Source: Ochotona curzoniae (Eukaryota > Chordata > Mammalia > Lagomorpha > Ochotonidae). From it: a stretch of DNA of 64,000 nucleotides. The position numbers were made by a program, and so were the translations under genes. Numbering within the stretch: the stretch's first letter is position 1; each line of letters begins with the position of its first letter. Location: NCBI RefSeq assembly GCF_017591425.1, contig NW_024465423.1, positions 62,001 to 126,000 on the forward strand. Reading direction: 5' to 3'. Positions 35,071-47,103 of this stretch are shown in pieces. The notes below the pieces were generated by a model, which worked only from the letters and a program-made list of their open reading frames with translations, was not told the origin of the DNA and did not search any database.

Positions 35071-36019
35071 TTGCAATGTTGAGAAGCTCAAAGCTTTCAG
35101 TCACATAGCTTGTGCTGCCACGATGGTAAAGGAACTTACCTTAGACTGCTCACTAGCACTGTGCAAGTATCACATGGCAACCTGTCTTTATAGCATTTTC
35201 TCAATACAACACTGTTACAGGTGATCAAGGATCTACATGAGTTGCCCCTCCCCTGCCAAGGAAAAGTAAAAAAGCCCAGTGTAGCTGTCGGCTTGGTTCC
35301 TGATGAGTTATGGGAACACATGCATAAGATGCAATTAGCCCTAGCATCACCAGTGTCCATGGAGGCACCAGGAGTGAAGTGCAAGTTGAGCTGTCAGGCC
35401 TAGACCATCCAACACCTGGGCTCCTTGGCAAGGGGCATTGGTCCAGGCCATGGCTCTCAGATCCAGCACAAGGGATTTATGGGATGAGTCAGGCCACATT
35501 ACTGGCCAGCTCCCTGCTGTCAGCTGGCTCCCTCCAACAACCCACCTCACAAGCTGCAGGATCCCAAAGCCTTATTTCCCAGACAGGGACTGTTGTTCTC
35601 AGTGGACAATGTTACAGAGGGAACTGTGCCTGACTTCAATTTCAGGAAGAGTGCAAGGAGGAGAGAGTGGACAGCTCCTGAGTCATCATGGACATTGCAC
35701 AGAGTAGGACACTTGGGGATTGGTGAATTCCATCTGTCAGGACCTCCATTTTGCTGGGGGACAGTAGCCATTATCCCACTCAGTTGATTGTGAGTTACAA
35801 CTTCTGTGTCACCCAAGTTCAGAATGTGTGAGATGACCCCAAATTCTAGTGTTTGGAGGAGGGGCCTTTGAGCCAGCACAACGGGGTTCAGAGAGAGGAA
35901 AGGTAGTGTGAGTCCTCTGCCTGAATATGAGGTGAGGACTGTGGCAGCTGAGGATCACCTGCCCAAAATCCCAAATATCAGACCCATCTCAGAGCCCCGC
36001 TTGGGCCGCACACTCTTCA
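35071..36019. other. Unassigned sequence
   Basis: Open frames of 60-110 codons on both strands without motifs. No repeat recognised. Confidence 0.3.
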
Positions 36020-36530
36020 GATTTGTGACAGAGCCTGCATGAGCTTCATACCTCAGATCCATGGCAGAGCCTCAGGTGATCTGAATGGCCTTCACATTTT
36101 TGGCAGGGTGCCACATATGCCACCTGGCTCTCAAATCCATGGCAGTGCCCACATGAGCCACAAGCTCCTCAGATCCAAGGCAGAGACCTGTGTCAGCCTC
36201 ACGACTTTCAGACAACCCAGAAGCTGCAAGGCCCTCATACTTGGCAGAACCACATGCTGTCTGCATTTCGCTCAAATCCATTTTGAAGACTCCGTTAGGT
36301 GAGAAACATCTGGGTCCTGAGAGTTGCAACCTTCACTTCAATAGCAGAGCCTCAGGTCACTCTGCAAAGCCATCAGATCCATGGCAGAGCCCTTTGTGAT
36401 TTGCCTGCTCCTGAGAACCATGGCAGGACCCCATGTTGTCAAAAGCCCCTCAGATCCATGTAAGAGATTTGTGTGGTCCTCATGGCCCTCAGATCTGTGG
36501 CAGAAACCACTGTGGTACTCACTGGTTTCA
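36020..36530. repeat. Degenerate minisatellite
   Basis: Diverged copies of a roughly 38-bp unit around 'ctcagatccatggcagagcc' (for example at 36056, 36125, 36170, 36378, 36415, 36452 and 36490). Unit spacing varies and copies are 70-90% alike by eye. It abuts the zinc-knuckle end of the gag pseudogene. Confidence 0.75.
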
Positions 36531-36535
36531 GACCC

Positions 36536-38280
36536 ATAACTATGACTAAAATGCCCTACTCCACAACAAGAATAGCAATTATTTCTCCTTTGATTTCCTT
36601 GATTGCCCATTCTTTTTTTTTAAACTCCAGTTTCAGTTTGACCCTGAAGAGCTCCAGCAATTGTTAACCCTTGTATGTATGATGGAGCTACTTCAGCACA
36701 GGTCCGAACATAGGCTGACAATTCTCCTGTTTTTCTCACTGGCTGAATTAAGGTCTGGCAAGATGAGTAGCATTCTCAAAAGCTAGCTGTTTAACTATGA
36801 GATCTGTACCTGTATTGATAATAACAGTCCGGCCTACTGCTTCAGTGACTCAAGCCACAAAATCTTCAAAAGGCTCCTCAGGTTTTGGTTTAACATTTAT
36901 ATAGTTTGAAGACTTTTGATCAGGAGACGGCAGGCATTTCCATGCACCTAATGCCAGGGAGAAGATAAGTTGTAATGCCTCCTAAAGCAGAGTAAGATGT
37001 TCTGAAATGCCAAGATGAGTGCCCTGTCCTAAAAGCATGTGTAAGGTAAAGGAAGGTTTGCCATACCTCACAGATCTCTGAGACTTCACTTCTGCCTTAG
37101 CTAATTCCTGATATTCCATTTTCAACAAAAGGATGTTTCCACCTGTGAGGAGAGACTTCACCTCTGCCTTAGCTAATTCCTCATATTCCATTTTGCACAA
37201 AAGGAAGTTTCCACCTGTGAGACGAGCCTTCTTTTTTTTTTAAAAGATTTATTTTTATTATTTTTTCATTGGAAAGGCGGATATACAGAGAGGAGTGACA
37301 GAGAGGAAGATCTTCCGTCCGATGATTCACTCCCCAAGTGAGTGCAACGGCCAATGCTATGCCAATCCAAAGCCAGGAGACTCTTCTGGGTCTCCCACGT
37401 GGGTGCAGGTTCCCAAAGCCTTGGGCTGTCCTTGACTGCTCTCCCGAGCCACAGGCAGGGAGCTGGAAGGGAAGCAGGCTGCTGGGATAGAACCCCATAT
37501 GGGATCCTGGGCGTGCAAGGCAAGGACCTTAACCACCTGCGCCACTACGCCGGGCCCATGATGCTTTAGTTCTTTAATAAGCTTATAAGGCAATGGTTCT
37601 CATTCAGGCTTATCCCATTCATAGACAACAGGAAAACAGAAAAAATCTCCTTCCTTATGTGCCTGCTGCTTTGCCCACTCTAAGGCCATCCTTTGCTGGA
37701 TCTGGTCTAGCTGGAAAGGGCTCACACTGCGTAAAGGAATAATTAGGAGGATTATCATTCACAGCAGGAGACCACCCATCATGTATTTCAGTTGTCTGCA
37801 CTTTTTCACAATCCTTAACTCCTGATCTAAATCTTTCTGATTTTAAAAGATCTTCTTTCTCCTCTGTTAAATCTTCCTGATCATTTTCATAACACTTTAT
37901 ATGATCTTCTGGACAAACACTTTTCATTGAGCCATAAGTACAGCCTGAGCCTCCCTTTTTCCATTTAATCAAGGGAGTATGCTCCTGGGGTGGTGCATTC
38001 AGAAAACATGGGACATACACATCTGTCTCTGCATCCAAAGCTTGTTTCAATATTTTCCAAACACCATGCGCAAAGGATGGCCTGGCAGCCACCCCATAAC
38101 TCTGATACCACCTCTTCATGTCATTCCCTACCTGATCCCATGTTTGAAAATTCAGTGTTCCCTCCTCTGGGAACCAGAGACTAATTGTCCATATATTTTG
38201 TAAAAATTTTGAAAGCTGATTTTGCTAACCTTTACTCCTTTCTTTAGTAAAGTATGCTTACTAATATCAGCACACATGCT
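36536..38280 (-). pseudogene. gag: Betaretroviral gag, broken
   Basis: Minus strand. Matrix part: the frame at 37655-38119 (155 codons) with FPEEGTLNFQTWDQVG just upstream in a shifted frame, then MKRWYQSYGVAARPSF. Capsid part at about 36760-36960: a major-homology-like PEEPFEDFVA followed by QLAFENAT. Nucleocapsid part near 36560: CYSCCGVGHFSH, a CCHC knuckle with its last cysteine changed. It is broken by frameshifts, stops, a 76-bp tandem duplication (about 37065-37220) and a CSINE (37225-37557). Capsid is largely deleted and pol is missing. It belongs with the LTR and primer site immediately to the right. Confidence 0.8.
37225..37557 (-). repeat. CSINE inserted in gag
   Basis: Full-length, little-diverged minus copy: reversed A-tail at 37230-37265 and head GGGCCCGGCG near 37549-37557. 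It interrupts the capsid coding region of the betaretroviral gag. No clear target duplication seen. Confidence 0.95.
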
Positions 38281-38472
38281 TCTGTTGCTGAATGCATTCT
38301 GCCTCATTTTAACTTTATAGTAACAGAGGGTACAAAACTTCTCAAGAAATGTTCAGAATATTCACCCCTCCTAGTCTAACCTTCTGTCAGGGGGCCTGCA
38401 GCACCCTGGGTGAAGTCCTATCCATGCTGCTAGAAACAAGAGAGAAAATACCTACTTTTTTGGAGTAAAACT

Positions 38473-39050
38473 TTGGGCGCCACTTCCCGGAGAGCAGCTC
38501 CACCTGAGTTCTGATTTCAAGAAGCGTGCGTTGATGAGATGCAATGAAAGAGACCGATGGAACAGTAGGATTTCATAATGATAAAGGACAATGCAGAAAA
38601 CCTGTAGGCTTTATTTATACAAAATCAGTCAAACGCTGGCTCAGACTTTTTATGTCATGCTCAAGTGGGGAATTTCTAAGGATAATTTTGCCATCAGTTT
38701 TATCCAGAAACAATAAAAGTTCCTGCTACAATTCTTATCCTACAACTCAATCTTGTAACACAAACAAAAAGAGAAAGAAATATATGAGGAAAGAATGAAA
38801 GCCTAAATATTGGTCCCTGCATTAGCATAAGGTCAATGGGGACAGACAAGACAGTAGTGATAATAGCAGGCCCTTTTGTAAGACAAACTCCAAACTCACA
38901 TTGAGTAAAAGGCCAGTCTCACAGTATCAAGCAAATGCCTGGATGGATTAATATTTTTCTTCAGGGTGGTCCCGTGTCCATGTACAAGAAGGTGGAGCTT
39001 CATTGAGGTGGTTTTATAGACATACAACAGGTGGTCCTGCCAAACAGCTG
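38473..39050 (-). mobile_element. 5' LTR and tRNA-Lys primer site of the gag-bearing ERV
   Basis: The minus strand carries TGGCGCCCAA (38473-38482), the start of a tRNA-Lys primer binding site, directly downstream of LTR sequence. Within the LTR are a TATAAA-like 'cataaaaagtctgagcc' (about 38640-38655) and AATAAA (38610-38615 on plus as TTTATT). The LTR right edge is uncertain; satellite is recognisable from about 39128. Confidence 0.6.
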
Positions 39051-39127
39051 AAAATTACTTATGACCTTGCCTGCAATGGAAAAATAGCTTTCACAACTTC
39101 ATGTCACCCACATCCACTGCACGTACA

Positions 39128-39188
39128 CCAACAGGCTCAAGCTCTGATTCCTGGGGTCTTTCCCCCAACATCTCTTGGCACATCACCT

Positions 39189-39251
<63 letters not shown>

Positions 39252-42200
39252 ACCTACCAGAGGGGATGTGCAGCTACTGTAGAAGACAGCTGTCAATGAG
39301 TGTATGAGGTTTGGGTGAATACTGAGTGGAAGTGTGCCAATATGTTGAAAACAGTGTGAATGCCAGGGCTTTGACGACTCTGTTACTGGAAAAGTGTTTC
39401 TCCCAGGTTGTGGTTTCATTGTCATTCTGTTTAGAGTCACGTATGCAAAGCATAGCAATAGCCCTGTGCCACAATGGGGAGTCCTTGAGCTGCTATGGAG
39501 TCCACATTTGTCCTAGGTAGAACAGGGACTGACAAAATCAGTTTGAGACTGCTGTTGGGACTCTCCCTTGTATGACTTGGGTGCCCTGCTCATTGAGGAT
39601 TAGCTTTAGAGGACAGATACATGCCAGAAGCTGTCATCCACCTTGGATTCCTGGAGTAGCAAGCTCGTCCAAATCTGTTGTTGGAGGACTGGGGGGGAGG
39701 GACATTGTAGCAGTTTGATGCCCATAGGATTTTAAGCCAGCTGCCACATTTGGTTTATATCTCCAGATGACAGGAAGCTCATCAACCTGGTGTTGGTGAG
39801 TTGGAATAACATGATGTGACAGCACAGCATATTTGGTGGACCATGACCTCAGCCCTCACTCTTGTTTCACTCACCTAAGCCCATGAGTCTGTCCAGGTAC
39901 AGGGAGCATCCTGATTGGCTGCTTCTATGACCTCACAGGGCTCTGTGACCATACCGGCCATCCACTCAGCAGTCGCCTGGTTATAACTGGCCTGGAATGC
40001 TATGGTATAAGCATTCTAGAAAAGCCATGGTGACAGACAGGCCAGTTTGGGCTTGATTCACAGAGCTGGCAGGTGACTCAAATTCTGCTTTTTTTGGAGT
40101 TCCCCTAAAGACCCTCTGCCACTACTACCTAGCCCACACCCACTCACACATACACACATCCTGACAGGCCATACAAGGGAGTATGTTCAGCCTCCATGTA
40201 AGCCAGCTGTCTATGAATATATGGGGCTTGGGTTTCGACCAGGTGGAGGTGTGCCAATATGCTGAAAACAGAGTGAATCCCAGGGCTTTTGCAACACTGT
40301 TACGAGAAAAGCATTTCTCCCAGATTGTGGTTTCATTGTCATTCTCTTTAGAGTCACATAGGCAGAGGTAATGTATAACGCTGTGCCACTTTGGGGAGTC
40401 CTTGAGCCACTATGGAGACCACATTCACCTAGGTAGAACAGGGACCAACGAGAATGGTTTGACACAATGTTGGGTCTGTCCCTTTTATGAAGTGGGCACC
40501 AAGCTCATTGAGCTTTAACTATGAGGGACAGGTACATGCCAGAACCTGTCATGCATCTCAGTTTCCTGCAGTTGGCAAAGGGGCATGTTGGGGTGCCTGT
40601 GTGAGTGTTGTGTGGGCTGCAGTAGCAGTTTGATGCCCATGGCATTGTTAGCAGTAGCCAAAGTTGGTGTGGAGCTCCAGATGACAGGAAGCTTGCAGGC
40701 ATGAGGTTGGATGAGTTGGGCCATCAGGCAGGTGTCAGCACAGCAACTTTGGTAGACTGAAACTCAGGCTCTCACTTTTGCTTCATTCACCTAATTCCAT
40801 GTTGCTGTGCAGGTAAAGGGAGCATCCCAATCGACTGCCCCTCTGTGACCCCATAGGGCTGTGGTCTTGTACCAGCCATCCACTCAGCCGCTGTCTGGTC
40901 ATAACCGGCCCAGTATCCTCCAGCCTCAGCATTTTCAAAAAGCCATGGTAACTGACAAGCTCCTTTTGCCCCAAAGCAAAAAGCAGGCAGCTGGCTCAAA
41001 TTCTGATCTCTCTGGCCTTATCCCCATCACCACTCTGCTGAACAGCCTTCACACAACACATACACAAACACACACACACAAACATACACACCCACATCCC
41101 CACAGTTCCTACCATTGTGGATGTCTACCCTCTGTGGAAGCCAGCTGTCCGTGAGTATAAAAAGCTTGGATGTTTACCGAGGTGAAGTGTGCTAATATGC
41201 TGAAAATGGCCAGAAGACAAGGGATTTTGCAACAACACTTTTCCTAGGGAAGTGTTTCTTCCACGTGGTGGTTTCATTGTCATTCTCTTTAGAGTCACAT
41301 AGGCAGAGGATGGCCATAAACCTCTGGCATAACTGGGAGTCCTTGAGCCACTATGGAGACCACATTCATCTAGGTAGAACAGGGACTCACAAGAATCATT
41401 TGACAGTGCTTTGGGGCTATCATGTGTATGCAGAGGACACCCTATTCACCGAGGTCCAACTATGGGGGACAGATGCATGTCAGTAGCTGTGTGTATCTCA
41501 GATTCCTGGAGTAGAAAGCAGTTGCCAATGGACATGGTGGGCTGTTGTCTGGGAGTGAATGTGTGGAGATGGGCATTTGTAGCAATTTGAGGCCCATCAG
41601 ATTGTGAGCAGTTGTCTCAGGTGGTTTGGAGCTCCAGATGACAGAAAGCTCACAGGTATTGGAGTGAATAAGTTGCACCAACAGGCAGAAGACAACACAG
41701 CAACTTTGGTTTACCATGACCTCGGCCCTCACTCTTGCTTCACTCACCTAAGCCTATGAGTCTGTCCAAGTACAGAGAGCATACTGATTAGCTGCCACTC
41801 TGTGACCTCATAGGGCTCTGTGGACATAGCAGCCATACACTCTGCAGCCACCTGGTCATAACCTGCCCAGAATGATATGGCCTCAGCATTGTAGAAAAGC
41901 CATGGAGACGCAAAGGCCTCTTTTGACCAAGTGCAGAAAGCAGCGTGGTGGCTCAGTATATAGTCTCTCTGCTTTTCCTCCACTGATCCTCTGCTCAATC
42001 TCCCCTACACACACACACACACATCCACAGGCCCTATCAGGGAAGATGTCTACCATCCATCGAAGCCAGCTATCTGTGAGTATATGGGGCTCTATTTTCT
42101 ACTGAGTGGCAGTGTGCCAATATACTGAAAATGGTGTGACGTTCAGGGATTTTGCAACACTGTTACAAGAAAAGCATTTCTCCTGGCTTGACTTTAATTG

Positions 42201-42948
42201 TCATTTTCTTTAGAGACACCTAGGCAGAAGATAGCCATAGCCCTGTGCCACAACGGAGATTTCTAGAGCCACTATGCAGACCACATTCATCTGGGTAGAA
42301 CAGGGACCCGTGAGAATGGTATGACACCGTGTTGGAGCTGTCCCTTGTGTTTGTGGGCATCCTGCTCAGCGAGGTCCAACTATGGGGGACAGATAAATGC
42401 CAGAAGCTGTCATTCATCTCAGATTCCTGGATTTGTTACAGAGAAGTGTTGGGGTGCCTTTGTGAGTGTAGATGTGTGGAGCTGGGTCGTGGTTTCAGTT
42501 TGACGCCCAAAGAATTTAAAACCAGTTGCCACAGATGGTGTAGAGTTCCAGATGAAAGGAAGCTCGCAGTCATGAAGGTGGATGAGTTGGGCAAACAGGC
42601 AGGTGACAACACAATAACTTGGTGGACTGCGACTTCAGCCCTCACTCTTGTTTCACTCACCTAAGCCCATGAGGCTATCAAGATATAGGGATCAGGCCCA
42701 TTGTCTGCCCCTCTGTGACCTCACAGGGCTCTATAACCGTATCAGCTGTCCACTCAGCAGTTACCTGGTCATAACCTGCCCAGAATGATATGGCCTCAGC
42801 ATTGTAGGACAGCCATGGTGACAGACATGCCCCTTTTGGGCTGGTGCAGGCAGCGGGCAGGTGGCTCAAGCTCTGCTTTCTGTGGTCTTCCCACCAACTC
42901 CCCACTGCTCACTTACTCTACACACAGAAAGACAGACAGAGAGACATA

Positions 42949-42983
<35 letters not shown>

Positions 42984-43872
42984 TCTGACAGGCCCTACCA
43001 GGGATGATGTCCCACCTACTTGGAAGCCAGCTGTCTGTGAGTGTCTGGGCTTGGGTGTCAACAAGGTGGGAGTGTGCCAGTATGCTGAAAATGCGATGAA
43101 GCCCAGGGCTTTTGCAACCTGATACTATTAAAGTGTTTCTACTCATTTGTGGTTTCATTGCCATTCTCTTTAGAGTCACATAGGCAGAAGATGGCCATAG
43201 CCCTATGCTACAATGAGGAGTTGTGGAGCAACTATGGACACCACATTTGTCTAGGGAGACTAGTGACTCAAGCGAATGGTTTGACACTTGCTTGTTGCTG
43301 TTCATTGTACAAGTGGTCACAATGCTCAGCCAGGTCCAAATATGGGGGACAGATACATGGCATAAAATGATGTGCAACTCAGATGCCTGGAGAAGCAAGC
43401 AGTTGCCAAAGGGCATGTTGGGGTTCTTATGTGAGTGTGTGTGTGAGGAGAGAATCACTGAACCAACTTGACATGCATAGGATTGTAAGGCAAGTGGTGT
43501 GGTGCTCCAGATGACAGAAAGCTCACAGGTATGGGGATGGATGAGTTGGATCAGTATGCAGCTGACAACGCACCAATTTTGTTGTACCATGACCAGCCCT
43601 CACTCTTGCTTCACTCACCTAAGCCTATGAGTCTGTCCAGGTACAGGGAGCATCCTGATTTGCTGCCGCTCTGTGACCTCACAGGGCTCAGTGGACATAG
43701 CAGCCGTACACTCAGCAGCCACCTGTTCATAACTGCCCTGCAATGCTTGGCCTCAGCATTTTAGAAAACCATGGAGACAGAAAGGCTCCTTTTGGCCAGG
43801 TGCAGAAAGTGGGCAGGAGTTTCTGTCTATTTTTCTGTAGTATTCCCCCTAATACTCCTCAAAGCACACCCT

Positions 43873-43949
<77 letters not shown>

Positions 43950-45019
43950 ATATCCCGACAGGCCCTACCAGGGAGGATGTCCAGCCTACTTGAAAGCCAG
44001 CTGTCTGTGAGTGTATGATGTTTGGGTATCTCTGTTTTGGAGTGTGCCAATATGGAGAAAATGAAATGAAGCCCATGGCTTTTACAATAAAGTTATTATC
44101 AAAGTATTTTTCCTGATTTGTGGTTTCATTGTCATTCTGTTTAAAGTTGCAGAGGCACAGGATTTTCATATCACTGTGCAACAACGGGGAGTCCTTGATG
44201 CACTATGGAAACCACCTTCCTGTAGGGAGAAGAGGAACAAACAAGAATGGTTTGACATGGCATTGAGGCCCCTGTATTAAGTGGGTGCCCTGCTCAGCAA
44301 GCTGCAACTATAATGAACAGATAAATGCCAGAAGCTATCATGTATCTTGGATTCCTGGAGTAGCAAGCAGTTGCCAATGTGGAGTGTGGGGGTGACTGTG
44401 TGAATGTGTGTGTGAGAGTTTGGGCTGTTGTAGTAGTTTGACACCATAGTGTTGTAAGTGCACTCCCACAGGTGGTGTGGAGATCCAGAGGACAGGAATC
44501 TTGCAAGCATGGGGTTGATTCGTTGGGCCATCATACAGGTGATAACACAGCAACTTTGCTGGACCATGACCTCAGCCCTCACTCTTGCTTCACACACCTA
44601 AGCCCATGAGGCTGTCCAGGGGCAGGGAGCATCTTGATTGGTTCCCTCTGTGACCTCAAAGTGTTCTATGGCCATACCAGCCATCCACTCAGCAGCTGCA
44701 TGGTCATACTTGGCCCAGAATCCTATGGCCTAGGATTCTAGAAAAGCCATGGCGACAACCAGGCCCCTTTTGGCCAGGTGCAGAAAGCAGGGTGGTACTT
44801 CAAACCTCCCGTTCTGTGGTCTTTCAACCACTGTCCCTGTGTTTATCCCCTCCACAAACACACATGCACAAACACACATCCCCCAATGGCCCTACCAGGG
44901 AGGCTGTCCTGCCTCCATGGAAGCCAGCTGTCCTGAGTGTATGGGGCTTGGGTGTGTGCCGAGTAGGAGTGTGCCAATACGCTGAAAACTGAAATCCAGG
45001 GTTTTTTCTATAGTGTTAC
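39128..45019 (+). repeat. Tandem satellite array, units of about 0.91-0.98 kb
   Basis: Six-plus head-to-tail units; the array resumes at 51240 after an ERV insertion. The anchor 'agccctcactcttg' recurs at about 39851, 40766, 41723, 42636, 43594, 44574 and 51725. After removing the 6225-bp insertion and target copy, the spacing is about 0.91-0.98 kb. Each unit contains a variable (CA)n tract, 'gaagccagctgtctgtgagtgtatgg', 'tttcattgtcattctctttagagtcac' and 'agaacagggacc'. Units look 80-90% alike. Open frames do not persist across units, so it is non-coding. Origin unknown. Confidence 0.9.
39189..39249. repeat. (CA)n tract within satellite unit
   Basis: About 30 CA units. Equivalent tracts occur at 41055-41090, 42006-42030, 42951-42982 and 43876-43948, with lengths differing between units. 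Confidence 0.97.
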
Positions 45020-45380
45020 TGATGGCTCCCCAGGGCACTGGAGGCTAGGGGCGGGTCTGCTCCGCCCCCACAGGAGGAGGGGCCACAGGAGCCGGTTACG
45101 TCACCTACCTGGCGGGATTCCAGTTGACCAATGGCACACCTGAATGGACATTCCTTGCATAGTTGGGACACGAACAGCCCCTTTGCCCTCCCACGTGTGT
45201 AGATGGGTATAAAACTCCCAGACACGTATCTCAGACGCCCTTTTCGCTTCCCTCTTCCTTCCCCTCTGCGCGAATGGGGCCCAGGAGCGGATTTTCCAAT
45301 AAAGCTTCCATCTCAACTCTGAACAACTTGCCGATATTATTTCACCAAGCAGGCGGTCGGTCGGTGGACATTATCTAACA
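45020..45380 (+). promoter_or_regulatory. 5' LTR with intact core promoter
   Basis: Signals in order: GC boxes (about 45050-45065), a CRE-like TTACGTCA (45096-45103), CCAAT (45128-45132), TATAAAA (45208-45214) and AATAAA (45298-45303). Their spacing fits a simple gammaretroviral-type U3-R-U5. Confidence 0.9.
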
Positions 45381-45382
45381 TT

Positions 45383-45401
45383 TGGTGCCGGAAACCCGGG
45401 A
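45383..45401 (+). promoter_or_regulatory. Primer binding site, tRNA-Phe, one extra base
   Basis: TGGTGCCGGAAACCCGGGA, two bases after the LTR end. It is complementary to the 3' end of tRNA-Phe apart from one inserted G (45391). Confidence 0.8.
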
Positions 45402-45850
45402 AGGGATGCGTGGGCTCCCTAAACTGGTTGAGCTCCCCCCTTCCTCTCTCCACCTCTAAGCCGCCAGCCCCAAGGCCTTTGCCGGCTGCGAAGCGACAGA
45501 CGTGAGGTAAGCCCCTCCGCCCTGCTCCTCCTGTCCTGAAAAGTATTCCCCAACCTCCTGCAGACCCCCCAAACCGTGTACACGTGGTCTGCCTGTCCTG
45601 AGCCCTCAGCGAGACGGGGGACGCCCTGGTCGTTGACCGGCTCCCACCTATCCAGGGCCCTCAGTGGGGTGGGAGACGTCCCCCCTACTGACTGGCCCTC
45701 CTTAACGGGGAACCAGGTTCCCCTCTAGTCTGAATTTCAAAGCGGGGACGCCTTCTTTGTGTTTAGATTAGCCGCGAGATACTTTATCGGGACAGGACGG
45801 GCAACAAAATGTCCTGAGCCCATGGCCCCCAAACCCCCTTAAGCTGTTTA
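45402..45850 (+). other. ERV leader
   Basis: GC-rich untranslated leader between primer site and gag, where packaging signals would lie. 'gaggtaagcccctcc' (about 45511) resembles a splice donor. Confidence 0.5.
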
Positions 45851-46190
45851 TTGGCCAATTTTAAAACCATGGGTCTGGGCCAGGACTTACGCAGAAAACG
45901 CCTTGTCCATTTTTCAACCGTGGCCTGGCCACAGTACGTGTTGGAAAAGGCTCCAAATGGCCAGCGGAAGGCACGTTTGATTTTCAGATCCTCACGGAAT
46001 TGGGTAATTTCTGTCCTCGCGAGGGTAAATGGTCTTAAGTTTGTTATGTGGAAGCTTTTTGGAAACTCCGTTCCTGCCCTTCCCTATGTTCCTCCTGTTC
46101 CACGACTCAGATTCTCCTGGCCAAGGCTAAGCCCTCCCACTCTCCCAAGGATCTCTTAGACTTTTCACCTAACCATTACCTTTTCTGAGC
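45851..46190 (+). pseudogene. gag: Gammaretrovirus-like gag, matrix fragment
   Basis: A 102-codon open frame. After a candidate start MGLGQDLRRK at about 45869, the segment LVHFSTVAWPQYVLEKAPNG resembles the 'F-C-x-x-x-W-P' core of gammaretroviral matrix. The expected glycine-2 for myristoylation is present if that start is used. The frame closes at 46159 and only proline-rich, out-of-frame sequence follows; capsid and nucleocapsid are not recognisable. Confidence 0.55.
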
Positions 46191-47103
46191 CACCAGAACT
46201 TTTAGGACTCCACCCAGCCCCCACTTCTTCCCCACCTCCTTCTCTGCCAGCCTCTTTACCTGCACTTTCGCCTCTCTCGGAGCCTTTGGCCCATCCACCT
46301 TGTACGTTACTCCTCCAGTCCCTGTGCCATGTTCCCCAAGGTCACCTCCTCTTTGGTCACCTCTTCTACGCTCCCAGTCCTTCTGTCATGTTTCCAGACT
46401 CCTTCACTTCCTGAGTAGCCACTGGATTCCAGTGTCACTTTGCTTACCTTCTGTTTCTCTGCTATGTTCCCACCCCTCCCTTATTCTATCTACTCCCATA
46501 TCTTGCCCCACCTAATTCCACCTAACCCCATCATTCTCTTTGTTCCTCCTTTTTCCCTCTGTGTGGACATCCTTGCTGCACAGAAGGTCCCTATCCTTGC
46601 CCAAGGACCTCTCTGACCTCTACCTCACATTTTCCCCAACTCGCCTTTCCCCAGTTCGTTCTCCCCCACTCAGAACCTTCTTCCTTCTGATCCTTCACTT
46701 CCTGCGCAGGTACCATGTTCCCAAGCCCCCTCTCTCCACTTCCTGCTCTGACGCCATCTTCCCAGCTCCCCTCCCCCTCCTCCATGTGGCAGGATCCCAT
46801 CCACCATCTTGCCTTTCTCCTCCACCTGATGGGACCCTGTCCACCATCTTGCCTTCCTCCATGTGGCAGGACCCTGTCTGCCATCTTGCCTTTCTCCATT
46901 CTCACCCTCAACCTAACCTGCTCTCCCTCTTTGGTTCTTCTGACTTAACCCCAATAATGCCTGATTCCCTGCTGCTGCTGCAGCAACTGCTTTTAACTCT
47001 TTTTTCCTTTCGTCATCCCCACCCCCACCCCTTATCTAAGATGGGTGGGATAAAAGATAAGCTAATTAACATCTACCAAAAGAACAAAACTGTAATTTGC
47101 TAA
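46191..47103 (+). pseudogene. Pyrimidine-rich remnant after gag
   Basis: C+T-rich, proline/serine/leucine-rich in all plus frames, with a 187-codon frame (46540-47103) of low complexity. Contains three copies of a roughly 40-bp repeat ('ggaccctgtccaccatcttg') at about 46785-46890. Probably derived from the matrix-p12 region, but no motif confirms it. Confidence 0.4.

Noticed and set aside
42913..43590. 225-codon minus frame in the satellite
   Set aside because: Not open in neighbouring satellite units, and part of it is a CA repeat.
39128..45019. Regular repeats resembling a CRISPR array
   Set aside because: Units of about 0.94 kb in mammalian DNA; no short repeats with unique spacers.
46540..47103. 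187-codon proline/leucine-rich frame as an ERV accessory protein
   Set aside because: Low-complexity pyrimidine-rich DNA with an internal 40-bp repeat; codons show no domain.
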